Assembly (NCBI GenBank): GCA_051867615.1
Contig: JBJDYU010000041.1
Location: 1 to 51,361 of the forward strand
Direction: 5' to 3'
Source: RGIG5472 sp051867615
GTDB taxonomy: Bacteria; Bacillota; Clostridia; Oscillospirales; Oscillospiraceae
DNA: 51,361 nt
The notes under the pieces were generated by a model that was given only the letters and a program-made list of their open reading frames with translations, was not told the origin of the DNA and did not search any database. Numbering within the stretch: position 1 is the stretch's first letter; each line of letters opens with the position of its first letter. Shown piece by piece: positions 6,988 through 14,411 of this stretch. Position numbers and translations under genes: made by a program.

Positions 6988-8265
6988 TTGGACAAGCAAA
7001 AACGCAAACGCAGGGATCGCCTGCAGAACGTTCTCATTCTGGCGCTGAGCCTTTCGGCGCTGTACCTGTTCCTGCTGTCCCAGATCGGGCCGCTGGAGCT
7101 GAAGCTCCCCTCGCCCTCCTTCTCCGCCGCCGGCGGTGAGAACGCCTCTCCCGACGTCTCCCGCCTGCAGGAGCTGGACTGGCCCGTGACTCTGGTGGCC
7201 TTCGACACTTACGGCGACCGCCGCTGCCAGTTCCTTTCCACCGGCGACAGCGCCTTCACCGCCGTGGAGGGGCTGCTGGAGGACGCGTTCCGCCGGCAGA
7301 CCGCCGCGGAAACAGTGGACTTTGAGGATTTCCGGCAGGCGCTGTCCCTGCCCGGCGTCTATGTGGGCTTCCCCTCCGCCATCCCCCTCTGCATCTTTTC
7401 CGAGCGGCTGGGTCTGCCGTCGGAGAGTGGGGCGCTTTTGCGCCGCCTGCTTCTGGCGGCGGAGGACGGAGAGCTGGCCTTTTACTATTCCGACGGCCAG
7501 CAGTACTTCCGCTGCGCCACCGGCCTGTCCGCTTCCGAGCTTACCGCCACAGTGGAGGGGCTCGGCGGCGAATCCTGCCAGTTCGCCTTTGAGCAGGAGG
7601 AGTACGCCGCCCTCCATCCCCTAACGGTGCTGCCCTCCGCGCTGCCCCAGTATGTCTCCCTGACCGCCCAGGCCCGGGAGGAGCTCCTTGGCTCGTCCGG
7701 TCTGTTGACCTTCTTCGGCTTCAGCGCCCACACCACCAGCCGCTATACGGAGGCCTCCGGCACGGAGGTGGTGGTGGAGGCCCCCAGGAGCCTTCGCATC
7801 GCCCCGGACGGACGCATCACCTATACCGGCGACGACAGCTACGCCCCGGCGGGCTTTTCCCTGACGGAGCAGCCGGAGCCGTCGCTGTCCGAGCTGGTGG
7901 ACGGCGCCTACGGGCTGCTCTCCCAGCTGCTGGAGGAAGGCGCGGGCGAGGCGCAGCTGTACCTCTCCTCCGCCGAATATGACACCGGAGAAGACAGCTG
8001 GCGGCTCTGCTTTTCCTACATGGCGAACGGGCTCTCCCTCGTCTCCGGCGACGGAGCCGCCGCCGCGGAGCTGCGCATCACCGGCGGCACCGTCACCCAG
8101 CTCACCCTCCTCTGCCGCAGCTACGCCGCTTCGGAAAGCGGCACTCTCCTGCTGCCCCTGCGGCAGGCGGCTGCCATCGCGTCGGACCGCGAGGGGATGG
8201 AGCTGGCGCTGAGCTATGTGGACGGCGGAGGCGAGAGCGTCTCCGTCTCCTGGCTCATGCGCTGA
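6988..8265 (+). CDS. YycH-like WalK regulatory protein
   Basis: This 425-residue protein has one N-terminal membrane segment (about residues 12-31, VLILALSLSALYLFLLSQ) after a very basic cytoplasmic tail (DKQKRKRRDR), and a large extracytoplasmic part. The start is TTG at 6988, justified by an excellent GGGAGGTGAT site 5 nt upstream; no ATG fits. The position directly after walK and the single-anchor topology match YycH, which together with YycI modulates WalK activity at the membrane. Sequence similarity to YycH cannot be proven by eye, so the assignment is mostly contextual. Confidence 0.7.
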   Translation: MDKQKRKRRDRLQNVLILALSLSALYLFLLSQIGPLELKLPSPSFSAAGGENASPDVSRLQELDWPVTLVAFDTYGDRRCQFLSTGDSAFTAVEGLLEDAFRRQTAAETVDFEDFRQALSLPGVYVGFPSAIPLCIFSERLGLPSESGALLRRLLLAAEDGELAFYYSDGQQYFRCATGLSASELTATVEGLGGESCQFAFEQEEYAALHPLTVLPSALPQYVSLTAQAREELLGSSGLLTFFGFSAHTTSRYTEASGTEVVVEAPRSLRIAPDGRITYTGDDSYAPAGFSLTEQPEPSLSELVDGAYGLLSQLLEEGAGEAQLYLSSAEYDTGEDSWRLCFSYMANGLSLVSGDGAAAAELRITGGTVTQLTLLCRSYAASESGTLLLPLRQAAAIASDREGMELALSYVDGGGESVSVSWLMR

Positions 8266-8294
8266 GCCGGCCTGCGCCGCGGAAAGGAGCGCCT

Positions 8295-9107
8295 ATGGAA
8301 ACCTATCAGCTGAAAAAGATCATCATCATTATTCTGGCGCTGGTGAATCTGGCGCTGCTGGGTCTGCTGGGCTGGCAGGAGCTGCAGCGGCGCGGCGAGG
8401 AAAAGCAGCTGCTGCAGCAGCTCGCCGGTCTTTACGAAGCCAGCGGCATCGAGCTTTCCCTGGACAGTCTGCCCGAGAGCGGGAGCCGCACCACCGCCGC
8501 CGTGGTCCGCAGCGCCGCGCAGGAGCAGGCTCTGGCCCAGGGTCTGCTGGGCAGCGGCGTGCGCACCCAGGAATCCGGCTCCGCCACGCTCTATACCTCC
8601 CCGGCGGGCAATCTGCGCTTCCGGCGCAACGGCGCGTTCGAGCTGACGCTGGAGCAGCCCTTCCAGACGGAGGAGGCGTGCGTGGCGCTGCTGGAAAAAT
8701 TCGGCTATACCCTGCAGGACCGGGACGCTTTCTCCGACGGCAGCGGCACGCTGTACCTGACCCAGACCCTTTCCGGCGCGGCGGTGGCGGGCGGCACAGC
8801 GGCTCTGACCTTTCAGTCAGGGCTGCTGGAAAGCGCTTCCGGATATTATGTCTACTCCGCCCAGAAGGGCCAGACCGCCCGCGATTTTTCCGCGGCGGAC
8901 GCCCTCACGGCGTTTCTGTCCTATTGCCGGGAGGGCGGCGTGATCTGCGGCAGCGTGCAGCAGATCGAGGCGGCGTGGCAGCTTGACACGGAGACGCTGT
9001 TCCAGTCCACCCTTACGCCCGCCTGGCTCATCGCCACAGACGCCTCCTATTATTATGTCAACTGCGCCACCGGCGCTGTCGCCCCGCTGCGTCCCGACCG
9101 CTCTTAA
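8295..9107 (+). CDS. YycI-like WalK regulatory protein
   Basis: This 270-residue single-pass protein has a short N-terminal tail, one membrane segment (about residues 9-27, IIIIILALVNLALLGLLGW), a charged coiled-coil-like stretch (QELQRRGEEKQLLQQL) and an extracytoplasmic alpha/beta domain. Size, topology and place after the YycH-like gene match YycI, the second WalK modulator. AAGGAG lies 6 nt before the ATG, and the gap from the previous gene is 29 bp. Like its neighbour, the name rests on context and architecture. Confidence 0.7.
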   Translation: METYQLKKIIIIILALVNLALLGLLGWQELQRRGEEKQLLQQLAGLYEASGIELSLDSLPESGSRTTAAVVRSAAQEQALAQGLLGSGVRTQESGSATLYTSPAGNLRFRRNGAFELTLEQPFQTEEACVALLEKFGYTLQDRDAFSDGSGTLYLTQTLSGAAVAGGTAALTFQSGLLESASGYYVYSAQKGQTARDFSAADALTAFLSYCREGGVICGSVQQIEAAWQLDTETLFQSTLTPAWLIATDASYYYVNCATGAVAPLRPDRS

Positions 9108-9111
9108 CCGG

Positions 9112-9130
9112 CCCCGCCCAGCGGGTTTTC
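9112..9130 (+). terminator. Weak intrinsic terminator after the walRK-yycHI block
   Basis: A short CCCGC/GCGGG hairpin followed by TTTTCCATTTGTTTTTT, just downstream of the yycI-like stop. The stem is only 5 bp, so termination is likely partial. Confidence 0.35.
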
Positions 9131-9153
9131 CATTTGTTTTTTGCAAGCACACG

Positions 9154-9181
9154 TTGCTTTTGTGAAATTTTCTGTTATAAT
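9154..9181 (+). promoter_or_regulatory. Promoter upstream of murA
   Basis: TTGCTT (9154-9159), 16-bp spacer, perfect TATAAT (9176-9181) in a locally AT-rich stretch. It would give murA a 130-nt leader and uncouple murA-walJ-rlmH from the walR promoter. Confidence 0.55.
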
Positions 9182-9317
9182 GTTATAAAGTATGTGTGGA
9201 AATGCGCCCTGCGCCGTTTCCCCGCATCCCATCCGCATGGAACCGACCCACGGCGGGCAAACTGTCCATACGTGGTTTTACCGATATGTCTGAACAGGAA
9301 AAGAAGAAGGTGGCTCA

Positions 9318-10613
9318 TTGAATAAATATGTGATCAACGGCGGCAAGCCGCTGTTCGGCGAGGTGGAGATCAGCGGCGCGAAGAACGCGGCCGTGGCGAT
9401 CCTGCCCGCCGCGCTGCTGGTGGACGGCGTCTGCCGCATTGAAAATATCCCGCAGATCAGCGACGTGACGTCGCTTCTCCGTATACTGGACGAGCTGGGC
9501 GCACGGGTCCGGCAGATCAACCGCCACACAGTGGAGCTGGACTGCCGTCACATCCACACCACCCGGGTCTCTCAGGAGCTGGCGCACAAGATCCGCGCCT
9601 CGTACTACCTCATCGGCGCTCTGCTGGGCCGCTTCGGCCAGGCGGAGGTGTCCATGCCCGGCGGCTGCAACTTCGGCGGCGTGCGTCCCATCGACCAGCA
9701 TCTGAAGGGCTTCTGCGCCATGGGCGCGGAGGTGGAGACGGGCGATCCCATCTGCGCCAGAGCCAAGGGCGGGCGTATGAAGGGCGCGTCCATTTATCTG
9801 GACGTGGTCTCCGTGGGCGCTACCATGAACATCATGATGGCCGCCGTCCTGGCGGACGGGCAGACCACCATCGAAAACGCCGCCAAGGAGCCCCACATCG
9901 TGGATCTGGCCAACTTCCTCAACTCCATGGGCGCTGAGATCAAGGGCGCAGGCACGGACACCATCCGCATCCGCGGCTGCGATAGGCTCAGCGGCGGCAG
10001 CTACACCATCATCCCCGACCAGATCGAGGCGGGCACCTACATGACCGCCGTGGCCGCCGCGGGCGGGCAGGTCCTCATCCGCAACATCATCCCCAAGCAC
10101 ATGGACTGCATCACCGCCAAGCTGCTGGAGATGGGCGTGGAGGTGGAGGAAAAGGAGGACACCCTCCTGGTGCGCCGCACCGGTCCTCTGCACCGCACCA
10201 ACGTCAAGACCATGCCCTATCCCGGCTTTCCCACGGATATGCAGCCCCAGGTCACCGCGGTCCTCGCTCTCGCAGAGGGCACCAGCGTCGTCACAGAGGG
10301 CGTCTGGGACAACCGCTACCGCTATGTGGGCGAGCTGAACCGCATGGGCGCGCAGATCCGTGTGGAGGGCCGCACCGCCATCGTGGAGGGCGTGTCCCGC
10401 CTCACCGCCGCCTCCGTGCAGGCTTTCGACCTGCGGGCCGGCGCGGCCATGGTGGTCGCCGCCCTCGCGGCGGAGGGCACCAGTGAGATCACCAGCGTGC
10501 AGTATATCGAGCGCGGCTATGAGCATCTGGTGGAAAAGCTGCGCCGCATCGGCGCCGACATCCGCTCCGTGGAGATCGCGGCGGAGGAGCAGGCGGAGCA
10601 GCAGCTCGGCTAA
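9318..10613 (+). CDS. murA: UDP-N-acetylglucosamine 1-carboxyvinyltransferase
   Basis: MurA (431 residues) transfers enolpyruvate from PEP to UDP-GlcNAc, the first committed step of peptidoglycan synthesis, in the cytoplasm. The conserved N-terminal Lys is in SGAKNAA. The PEP-binding and fosfomycin-target Cys is in MPGGCNFGGVRPID, so fosfomycin sensitivity would be expected at this site. The C-terminal Arg-containing region (FDLRAGAAMV, YIERGYEHLVEKL) is also typical. The TTG start at 9318 follows AGAAGGTGG. Its position inside the wal cluster links precursor synthesis with wall-turnover control. Whether this is the MurA1 or MurA2/MurZ type cannot be decided here. Confidence 0.95.
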   Translation: MNKYVINGGKPLFGEVEISGAKNAAVAILPAALLVDGVCRIENIPQISDVTSLLRILDELGARVRQINRHTVELDCRHIHTTRVSQELAHKIRASYYLIGALLGRFGQAEVSMPGGCNFGGVRPIDQHLKGFCAMGAEVETGDPICARAKGGRMKGASIYLDVVSVGATMNIMMAAVLADGQTTIENAAKEPHIVDLANFLNSMGAEIKGAGTDTIRIRGCDRLSGGSYTIIPDQIEAGTYMTAVAAAGGQVLIRNIIPKHMDCITAKLLEMGVEVEEKEDTLLVRRTGPLHRTNVKTMPYPGFPTDMQPQVTAVLALAEGTSVVTEGVWDNRYRYVGELNRMGAQIRVEGRTAIVEGVSRLTAASVQAFDLRAGAAMVVAALAAEGTSEITSVQYIERGYEHLVEKLRRIGADIRSVEIAAEEQAEQQLG

Positions 10614-10774
10614 TACGCATATTCGTCCGCTGCGAGGGACGACGGCCCCGGTCGGCGTAGCTTGCGGCGGATTTTGCTTTGCAAAGGCCGGCCTTTTCCC
10701 GCACGGGAGCGCGACGGCTTTTGCGAAGGCATTTTATAAACTTCGCCCCACGGGGGCAAGCGAGGTACATCAAT
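10614..10774. other. Structured 161-bp spacer between murA and walJ
   Basis: No gene is visible. The spacer holds several inverted repeats: CGTCC/GGACG (10631-10648), the 14-bp palindrome AAAGGCCGGCCTTT, CCCG/CGGG pairs and a GC-rich CCCC/GGGG hairpin near the walJ ribosome binding site. No T-run follows any stem, so a plain terminator is unlikely. An mRNA processing or translational control role is possible but unproven. Confidence 0.35.
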
Positions 10775-11569
10775 TTGGCTTTCATCTGTTCTCTTGCCAG
10801 CGGCTCCTCCGGCAACGCGCTGGTATGCAGCGCCGGCGGCACGCATATCCTGCTGGATGCGGGGATCTCCTGCGCGCGCATCAAAAAGGGCCTGGCGGCC
10901 CTGGGTCTTGCGCCGGAGCAGCTCTCCGCCGTCCTCATCACCCACAGCCACAGCGACCATGTGGGCGGCCTCGCCACTTTTGCCAAGCAGTACGCCGTCC
11001 CCATCTACGCCAGCCTCCCTACGGCGGAGGCACTGGCGCTGCAGATCCCGGCGGTGCTGCCGCGCCTGCGCTGCTTTGCCGCGGGCGACGCTTTCGCCCT
11101 GGGCGAGACGCTGGTGCAGAGCTTCCCTACCTCCCACGACGCGGTGGGGAGCGTGGACTTCCGCATAGACGGCCCGGGCTTTTCCTTCGGCGCGCTGACG
11201 GACACCGGTATTATCCCGGAGGAGGCTGCGGCGCTGCTGCCGGGAGTGGACACGCTGCTGCTGGAATTTAACCACGACATCGATATGCTGCGCAGCGGGC
11301 CGTACCCCTATCCCCTGAAGCGGCGCATTCTGAGCGAGCTTGGCCATCTCTCCAATGAGACCGCCGCCGCCTTTGCGCTCGCAGCGGTGGAAAAGGGGAC
11401 GCGCCAGATCGTGCTGGCGCATCTGAGCCGGGACAACAACACCCCGGCCATGGCCATGGCCGCCGGCGCGGCGGCCCTCATGGGGCGGGGCGAGCTGCGG
11501 GTGGCACCCCGCAGCGAGGCACTGCGGCTGGAAGTGCGGGAGGGGGCGAATTCCCTTTGCAGAAGGTAA
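10775..11569 (+). CDS. walJ: WalJ/YycJ metallo-beta-lactamase-fold hydrolase
   Basis: This 264-residue cytoplasmic metallo-beta-lactamase-fold enzyme has the metal motif HSHSDHVGG (HxHxDH) and further ligands in SFPTSHDA, TDTG and AHLSRDNN. The TTG at 10775 is chosen because GAGGT lies 8 nt upstream and the family N terminus (FICSLASGSSGNA) begins there, giving exactly the YycJ length. An in-frame extension to 10679 has no such support. YycJ is linked to cell-wall and DNA-repair phenotypes in Bacillota; its substrate is not settled. It overlaps rlmH by 13 bp, as in the standard wal operon. Confidence 0.88.
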   Translation: MAFICSLASGSSGNALVCSAGGTHILLDAGISCARIKKGLAALGLAPEQLSAVLITHSHSDHVGGLATFAKQYAVPIYASLPTAEALALQIPAVLPRLRCFAAGDAFALGETLVQSFPTSHDAVGSVDFRIDGPGFSFGALTDTGIIPEEAAALLPGVDTLLLEFNHDIDMLRSGPYPYPLKRRILSELGHLSNETAAAFALAAVEKGTRQIVLAHLSRDNNTPAMAMAAGAAALMGRGELRVAPRSEALRLEVREGANSLCRR

Positions 11570-12039
11570 ACATTCTTTGCGTGGGCAAGCTGAAGGAAAA
11601 ATTCTACATAGAGGCTGCGGCGGAGTATGAAAAGCGGCTGCAGCGGCACTGTAAGCTCACCGTCACGGAGCTGAGCGAGCAGCGCCTGCCGGAAAATCCC
11701 GCTCCGGCAGAGGTTCGGCGAGCCCTGGCGCTGGAAGCGGAGGGCATCCGCCAGAAGCTGCCGAAGGGCGGCGCGGTCATCGCCCTCTGCGTAGAGGGCG
11801 GTTCCCTCACCAGCCCTCAGTTCGCGGAAAAGCTGCGGCAGTTTGCCCTGGAGGGGCGCTCCCAGCTCACTTTTCTCATCGGCGGGAGCTTCGGACTGGA
11901 CGAAACGCTGAAGCGGGAGGCGGACCTGCGTCTCTCCTTCTCCCCCATGACTTTCCCCCACCACCTGGCCCGGGTCATGCTGCTGGAGCAGCTCTACCGG
12001 GGCTATCAGATTTTGGAGGGGTCCGCATATCATAAATGA
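11557..12039 (+). CDS. rlmH: 23S rRNA (pseudouridine(1915)-N(3))-methyltransferase RlmH
   Basis: RlmH (160 residues) is a SPOUT methyltransferase that methylates pseudouridine 1915 in helix 69 of 23S rRNA on the 70S ribosome. Landmarks are the N-terminal VNILCVGKLKEKFY, the SAM-binding knot segments (FLIGGSFGLDETL) and the C-terminal MTFPHHLARVMLLEQLYRGY with terminal YHK. The TTG start at 11557 follows GGAGGGGG. It overlaps the end of walJ, reproducing the conserved walJ-rlmH neighbourhood. Confidence 0.95.
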   Translation: MQKVNILCVGKLKEKFYIEAAAEYEKRLQRHCKLTVTELSEQRLPENPAPAEVRRALALEAEGIRQKLPKGGAVIALCVEGGSLTSPQFAEKLRQFALEGRSQLTFLIGGSFGLDETLKREADLRLSFSPMTFPHHLARVMLLEQLYRGYQILEGSAYHK

Positions 12040-12053
12040 ACGGAGGCGACGCC

Positions 12054-12371
12054 ATGAAGGACATCAGTCACTGGGCAAGACGGGACAACAATTTTTATGA
12101 CCGCTGGCCGGTGGGCGCGGACGGAGAAAAGGAACCCGCCGCCCACCTGCTGGACACGCAGGACAGCGGCGGCGCGGCGGACATGATCGTGTCGCTGCTT
12201 GAGAGCTGCGGCATTCCCGTCATGAAGCGGTACGAGAACGAGGGCGCCATCGGCAGGGTCGTGCTGGGTTTTTCCGGCTTCGGCGTGAGCCTGTACGTCC
12301 CCGCTTCCCGGCTGGAGGAGGCACAGGAAATTCTGAACGCCCCGGCGCAGCCGGGCGAGGAGGAGGAATAA
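12054..12371 (+). CDS. DUF2007-type small protein
   Basis: This 105-residue acidic cytoplasmic protein has the central pattern ADMIVSLLESCGIPVMKRYE, then FGVSLYVPASRLEEAQEIL. It resembles the DUF2007 (putative signal transducing) fold, a small alpha/beta domain related to PII-like ferredoxin folds. The ATG at 12054 has GGAGG 7 nt upstream. An ATG overlapping the rlmH stop (12036) is the alternative, adding six residues. It ends four bases before the phosphohexomutase start, so the two are co-translated. Function is unknown. Confidence 0.7.
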   Translation: MKDISHWARRDNNFYDRWPVGADGEKEPAAHLLDTQDSGGAADMIVSLLESCGIPVMKRYENEGAIGRVVLGFSGFGVSLYVPASRLEEAQEILNAPAQPGEEEE

Positions 12372-12374
12372 CAG

Positions 12375-14105
12375 ATGAGCAACTATCGCGCGGAATATGA
12401 AAAGTGGCTTGCGAGCGACGCGCTGAGCGAGGCGGAAAAGGCGGAGCTGCGCGCCATCGCCCAGGACGAGAAGGAGATCGAGACCCGGTTCTTCGGCCCG
12501 CTGGAGTTCGGCACCGCCGGCCTGCGTGGCACCATGGCCGTGGGCCTGCACAACATGAACATCCACGTCATCCGCTGGGCCACCCAGGGCTTCGCCACGG
12601 TCATCGCGGCGGAGGGCGAGGAGGCCAGGCGCCGCGGCGTCGCCATCTGCATGGACTGCCGCAACCACGGCATGGAGTTCGCCCGGGCGGCGGCGGAGGT
12701 CTGCTGCGGCAACGGCATCCGCGTCCGCATCTTCGAGTCCCTGCGCCCCACGCCGGAGCTGTCCTTCGCTGTGCGGGAGTACGGCTGCCAGGCGGGCATC
12801 AACGTCACCGCCAGCCACAACCCCAAGGAGTACAACGGCTACAAGGTCTACTGGGAGGACGGCGCCCAGCTGCCGCCCCGCCACGCCGACGCCATCGCCC
12901 GGGAGCTGCAGCACATCGACATCTTCACCGGCATCCGCCGCATGGACTATGACGAGGCGGTGCGCTCCGGGCTTATCACCGTCATGGGCGAGGAGACCGA
13001 CGAGAAGTTCCTTGAAAACGTCATGGGCATGGTGAACGACCGCGCGGCGGTGGAAAAGGTGGCGGACAGCTTCTCTCTCGTCTACACTCCCTTCCACGGC
13101 TGCGGCCACAAGCTGGTGCCGGAGGCGCTGCGGCGGCTCGGCATCAAGCATCTGCTCTGCGAGCCGAAGCAGATGGTCATCGACGGTGACTTCCCCACCG
13201 TGGTCTCCCCCAACCCGGAGAACCCCGAGGGCTTCTATCTCGCCATTGAGCTGGCGAAGCAGCACAACATCGACTTCATCCTCGGCACCGACCCCGACGC
13301 GGACCGCGTGGGCATCATGGTGCGGGACCACGCGGGAGAGTTCCGGCCCGTCACCGGCAACCAGACCGGCGTGCTGCTGCTGGATTACCTTATCGGTGCC
13401 CGGAAGCGGGCCGGCACGCTGCCGGAAAACGCCGTGGCCCTGAAGACCATCGTCACCACCGAGATGGCGAGACGCGTGGCGGAGAGCAACGGCGTGCGCT
13501 GCTTCGACACCTTCACGGGCTTTAAGTTCATGGCGGAGAAGAAGAACCAGCTGGAGGAGAGCGGCGAGGGCAAGGTCATCTTCTCCTACGAGGAGTCCTA
13601 CGGCTACATGGTGGGCGACTTCGTCCGGGACAAGGACGCCGTTACCGCCTCCCTGCTGCTGACGGAAATGGCGGCGTGGTACGCGGGGCAGGGCATGACC
13701 CTGTTCGACGCGCTGCAGAGCCTTTACGAGCGCTACGGCTGGTACGGCGAAAAGACCCACAATCTGGTGATGCCCGGTCTGGACGGCCTCGCGGACATGG
13801 CGAAGCTGATGAAGTCCTTCCGCGAGGAGCCGCCTGCGGAGATCGCCGGGGTGAAGGTGGCGGTCCGCAAGGATTACAGCAGCGGCGAGGCCGTGGACTG
13901 CGCCACCGGCGCGGTCAGCGCCATGGAGCTTTCCGGCTCCAACGTGCTGCGCTTTGAGCTGGCAGACGGCACCACCATCCTCATCCGCCCCTCCGGCACG
14001 GAGCCGAAGATCAAGGTCTACGTCCTGACCCAGGGCAGGGACGAGGCGGAGCGGGACGCGAACCTCCAAAAGTACGCCCAGTGGGTGGACAGCATCCGGA
14101 AGTAA
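12375..14105 (+). CDS. Phosphoglucomutase/phosphomannomutase (alpha-D-phosphohexomutase family)
   Basis: This 576-residue phosphohexomutase interconverts hexose 1- and 6-phosphates through a phosphoserine. The phosphoserine loop is TASHNPKEYNGYK, the Mg-binding loop GTDPDADRVG, the sugar-specificity loop FSYEESYGYM and the phosphate-binding loop RPSGTEPKIKVY. FGTAGLRG near residue 50 is typical of the long PgcA-like subgroup, which supplies glucose 1-phosphate for UDP-glucose and glycolipid/teichoic-acid synthesis. It is the last gene before a strong terminator at 14117. Confidence 0.92.
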   Translation: MSNYRAEYEKWLASDALSEAEKAELRAIAQDEKEIETRFFGPLEFGTAGLRGTMAVGLHNMNIHVIRWATQGFATVIAAEGEEARRRGVAICMDCRNHGMEFARAAAEVCCGNGIRVRIFESLRPTPELSFAVREYGCQAGINVTASHNPKEYNGYKVYWEDGAQLPPRHADAIARELQHIDIFTGIRRMDYDEAVRSGLITVMGEETDEKFLENVMGMVNDRAAVEKVADSFSLVYTPFHGCGHKLVPEALRRLGIKHLLCEPKQMVIDGDFPTVVSPNPENPEGFYLAIELAKQHNIDFILGTDPDADRVGIMVRDHAGEFRPVTGNQTGVLLLDYLIGARKRAGTLPENAVALKTIVTTEMARRVAESNGVRCFDTFTGFKFMAEKKNQLEESGEGKVIFSYEESYGYMVGDFVRDKDAVTASLLLTEMAAWYAGQGMTLFDALQSLYERYGWYGEKTHNLVMPGLDGLADMAKLMKSFREEPPAEIAGVKVAVRKDYSSGEAVDCATGAVSAMELSGSNVLRFELADGTTILIRPSGTEPKIKVYVLTQGRDEAERDANLQKYAQWVDSIRK

Positions 14106-14116
14106 ACCGAAACATA

Positions 14117-14150
14117 AAACAGGCGGAGGGATTCCCTCCGCCTGTTTGTA
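14117..14150 (+). terminator. Intrinsic terminator after the phosphohexomutase gene
   Basis: Stem AACAGGCGGAGGG / CCCTCCGCCTGTT with a short ATT-type loop, followed by TGTATTCTGTTTT. A second GC-rich hairpin (14163-14190, CAGGCGCGGGA/TCCCGCGCCTG) followed by ATTTTGTTTTTT lies directly behind it as a back-up. Confidence 0.85.
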
Positions 14151-14202
14151 TTCTGTTTTGCGCAGGCGCGGGAGCCTCCTCCCGCGCCTGATTTTGTTTT
14201 TT

Positions 14203-14411
14203 ATACTAGTTCTTGATAAAAAGCTTTAAGCTTTTTATACGGTCTCGCGCTGCGGCGCTCGCCGCACTTCCGTCACCAGTGTGCCACTGGTTCCTCCCTG
14301 AGCGCGAAGCGCGTCAAGAACTGTATAAGACGGCGCAGCGTGCGTCAGCACGATGCGAGTGTGCGCAGCACACGGGATTCTTGATTAATTCTTTTAATCA
14401 AGAATCAGTAT
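14203..14411. repeat. Inverted-repeat-rich MITE-like spacer element
   Basis: This 209-bp stretch without a gene has imperfect terminal inverted repeats: ATACTAGTTCTTGAT (14203-14217) against the reverse complement of 14397-14411 (ATACTGATTCTTGAT), 13/15 matches. An internal copy of the arm, TCAAGAACTGTATA (14314-14327), also pairs with the left end. Further hairpins are AAAAAGCTT/AAGCTTTTT, CCAGTG/CACTGG, GTGTGC/GCACAC and a 12-bp ATTCTTGATTAA/TTAATCAAGAAT arm before the htpG stop codon. No coding capacity is visible. It may be a degenerate MITE, a stacked terminator region or a structured RNA. Confidence 0.5.

Noticed and set aside
4398..7208. Minus-strand open frame of 936 codons opposite walR-walK
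   Set aside because: Antisense shadow; both plus-strand genes are unmistakable two-component proteins.
12030..14069. Minus-strand open frame of 679 codons opposite the phosphohexomutase
   Set aside because: Antisense shadow; all catalytic loops of the mutase are on the plus strand.
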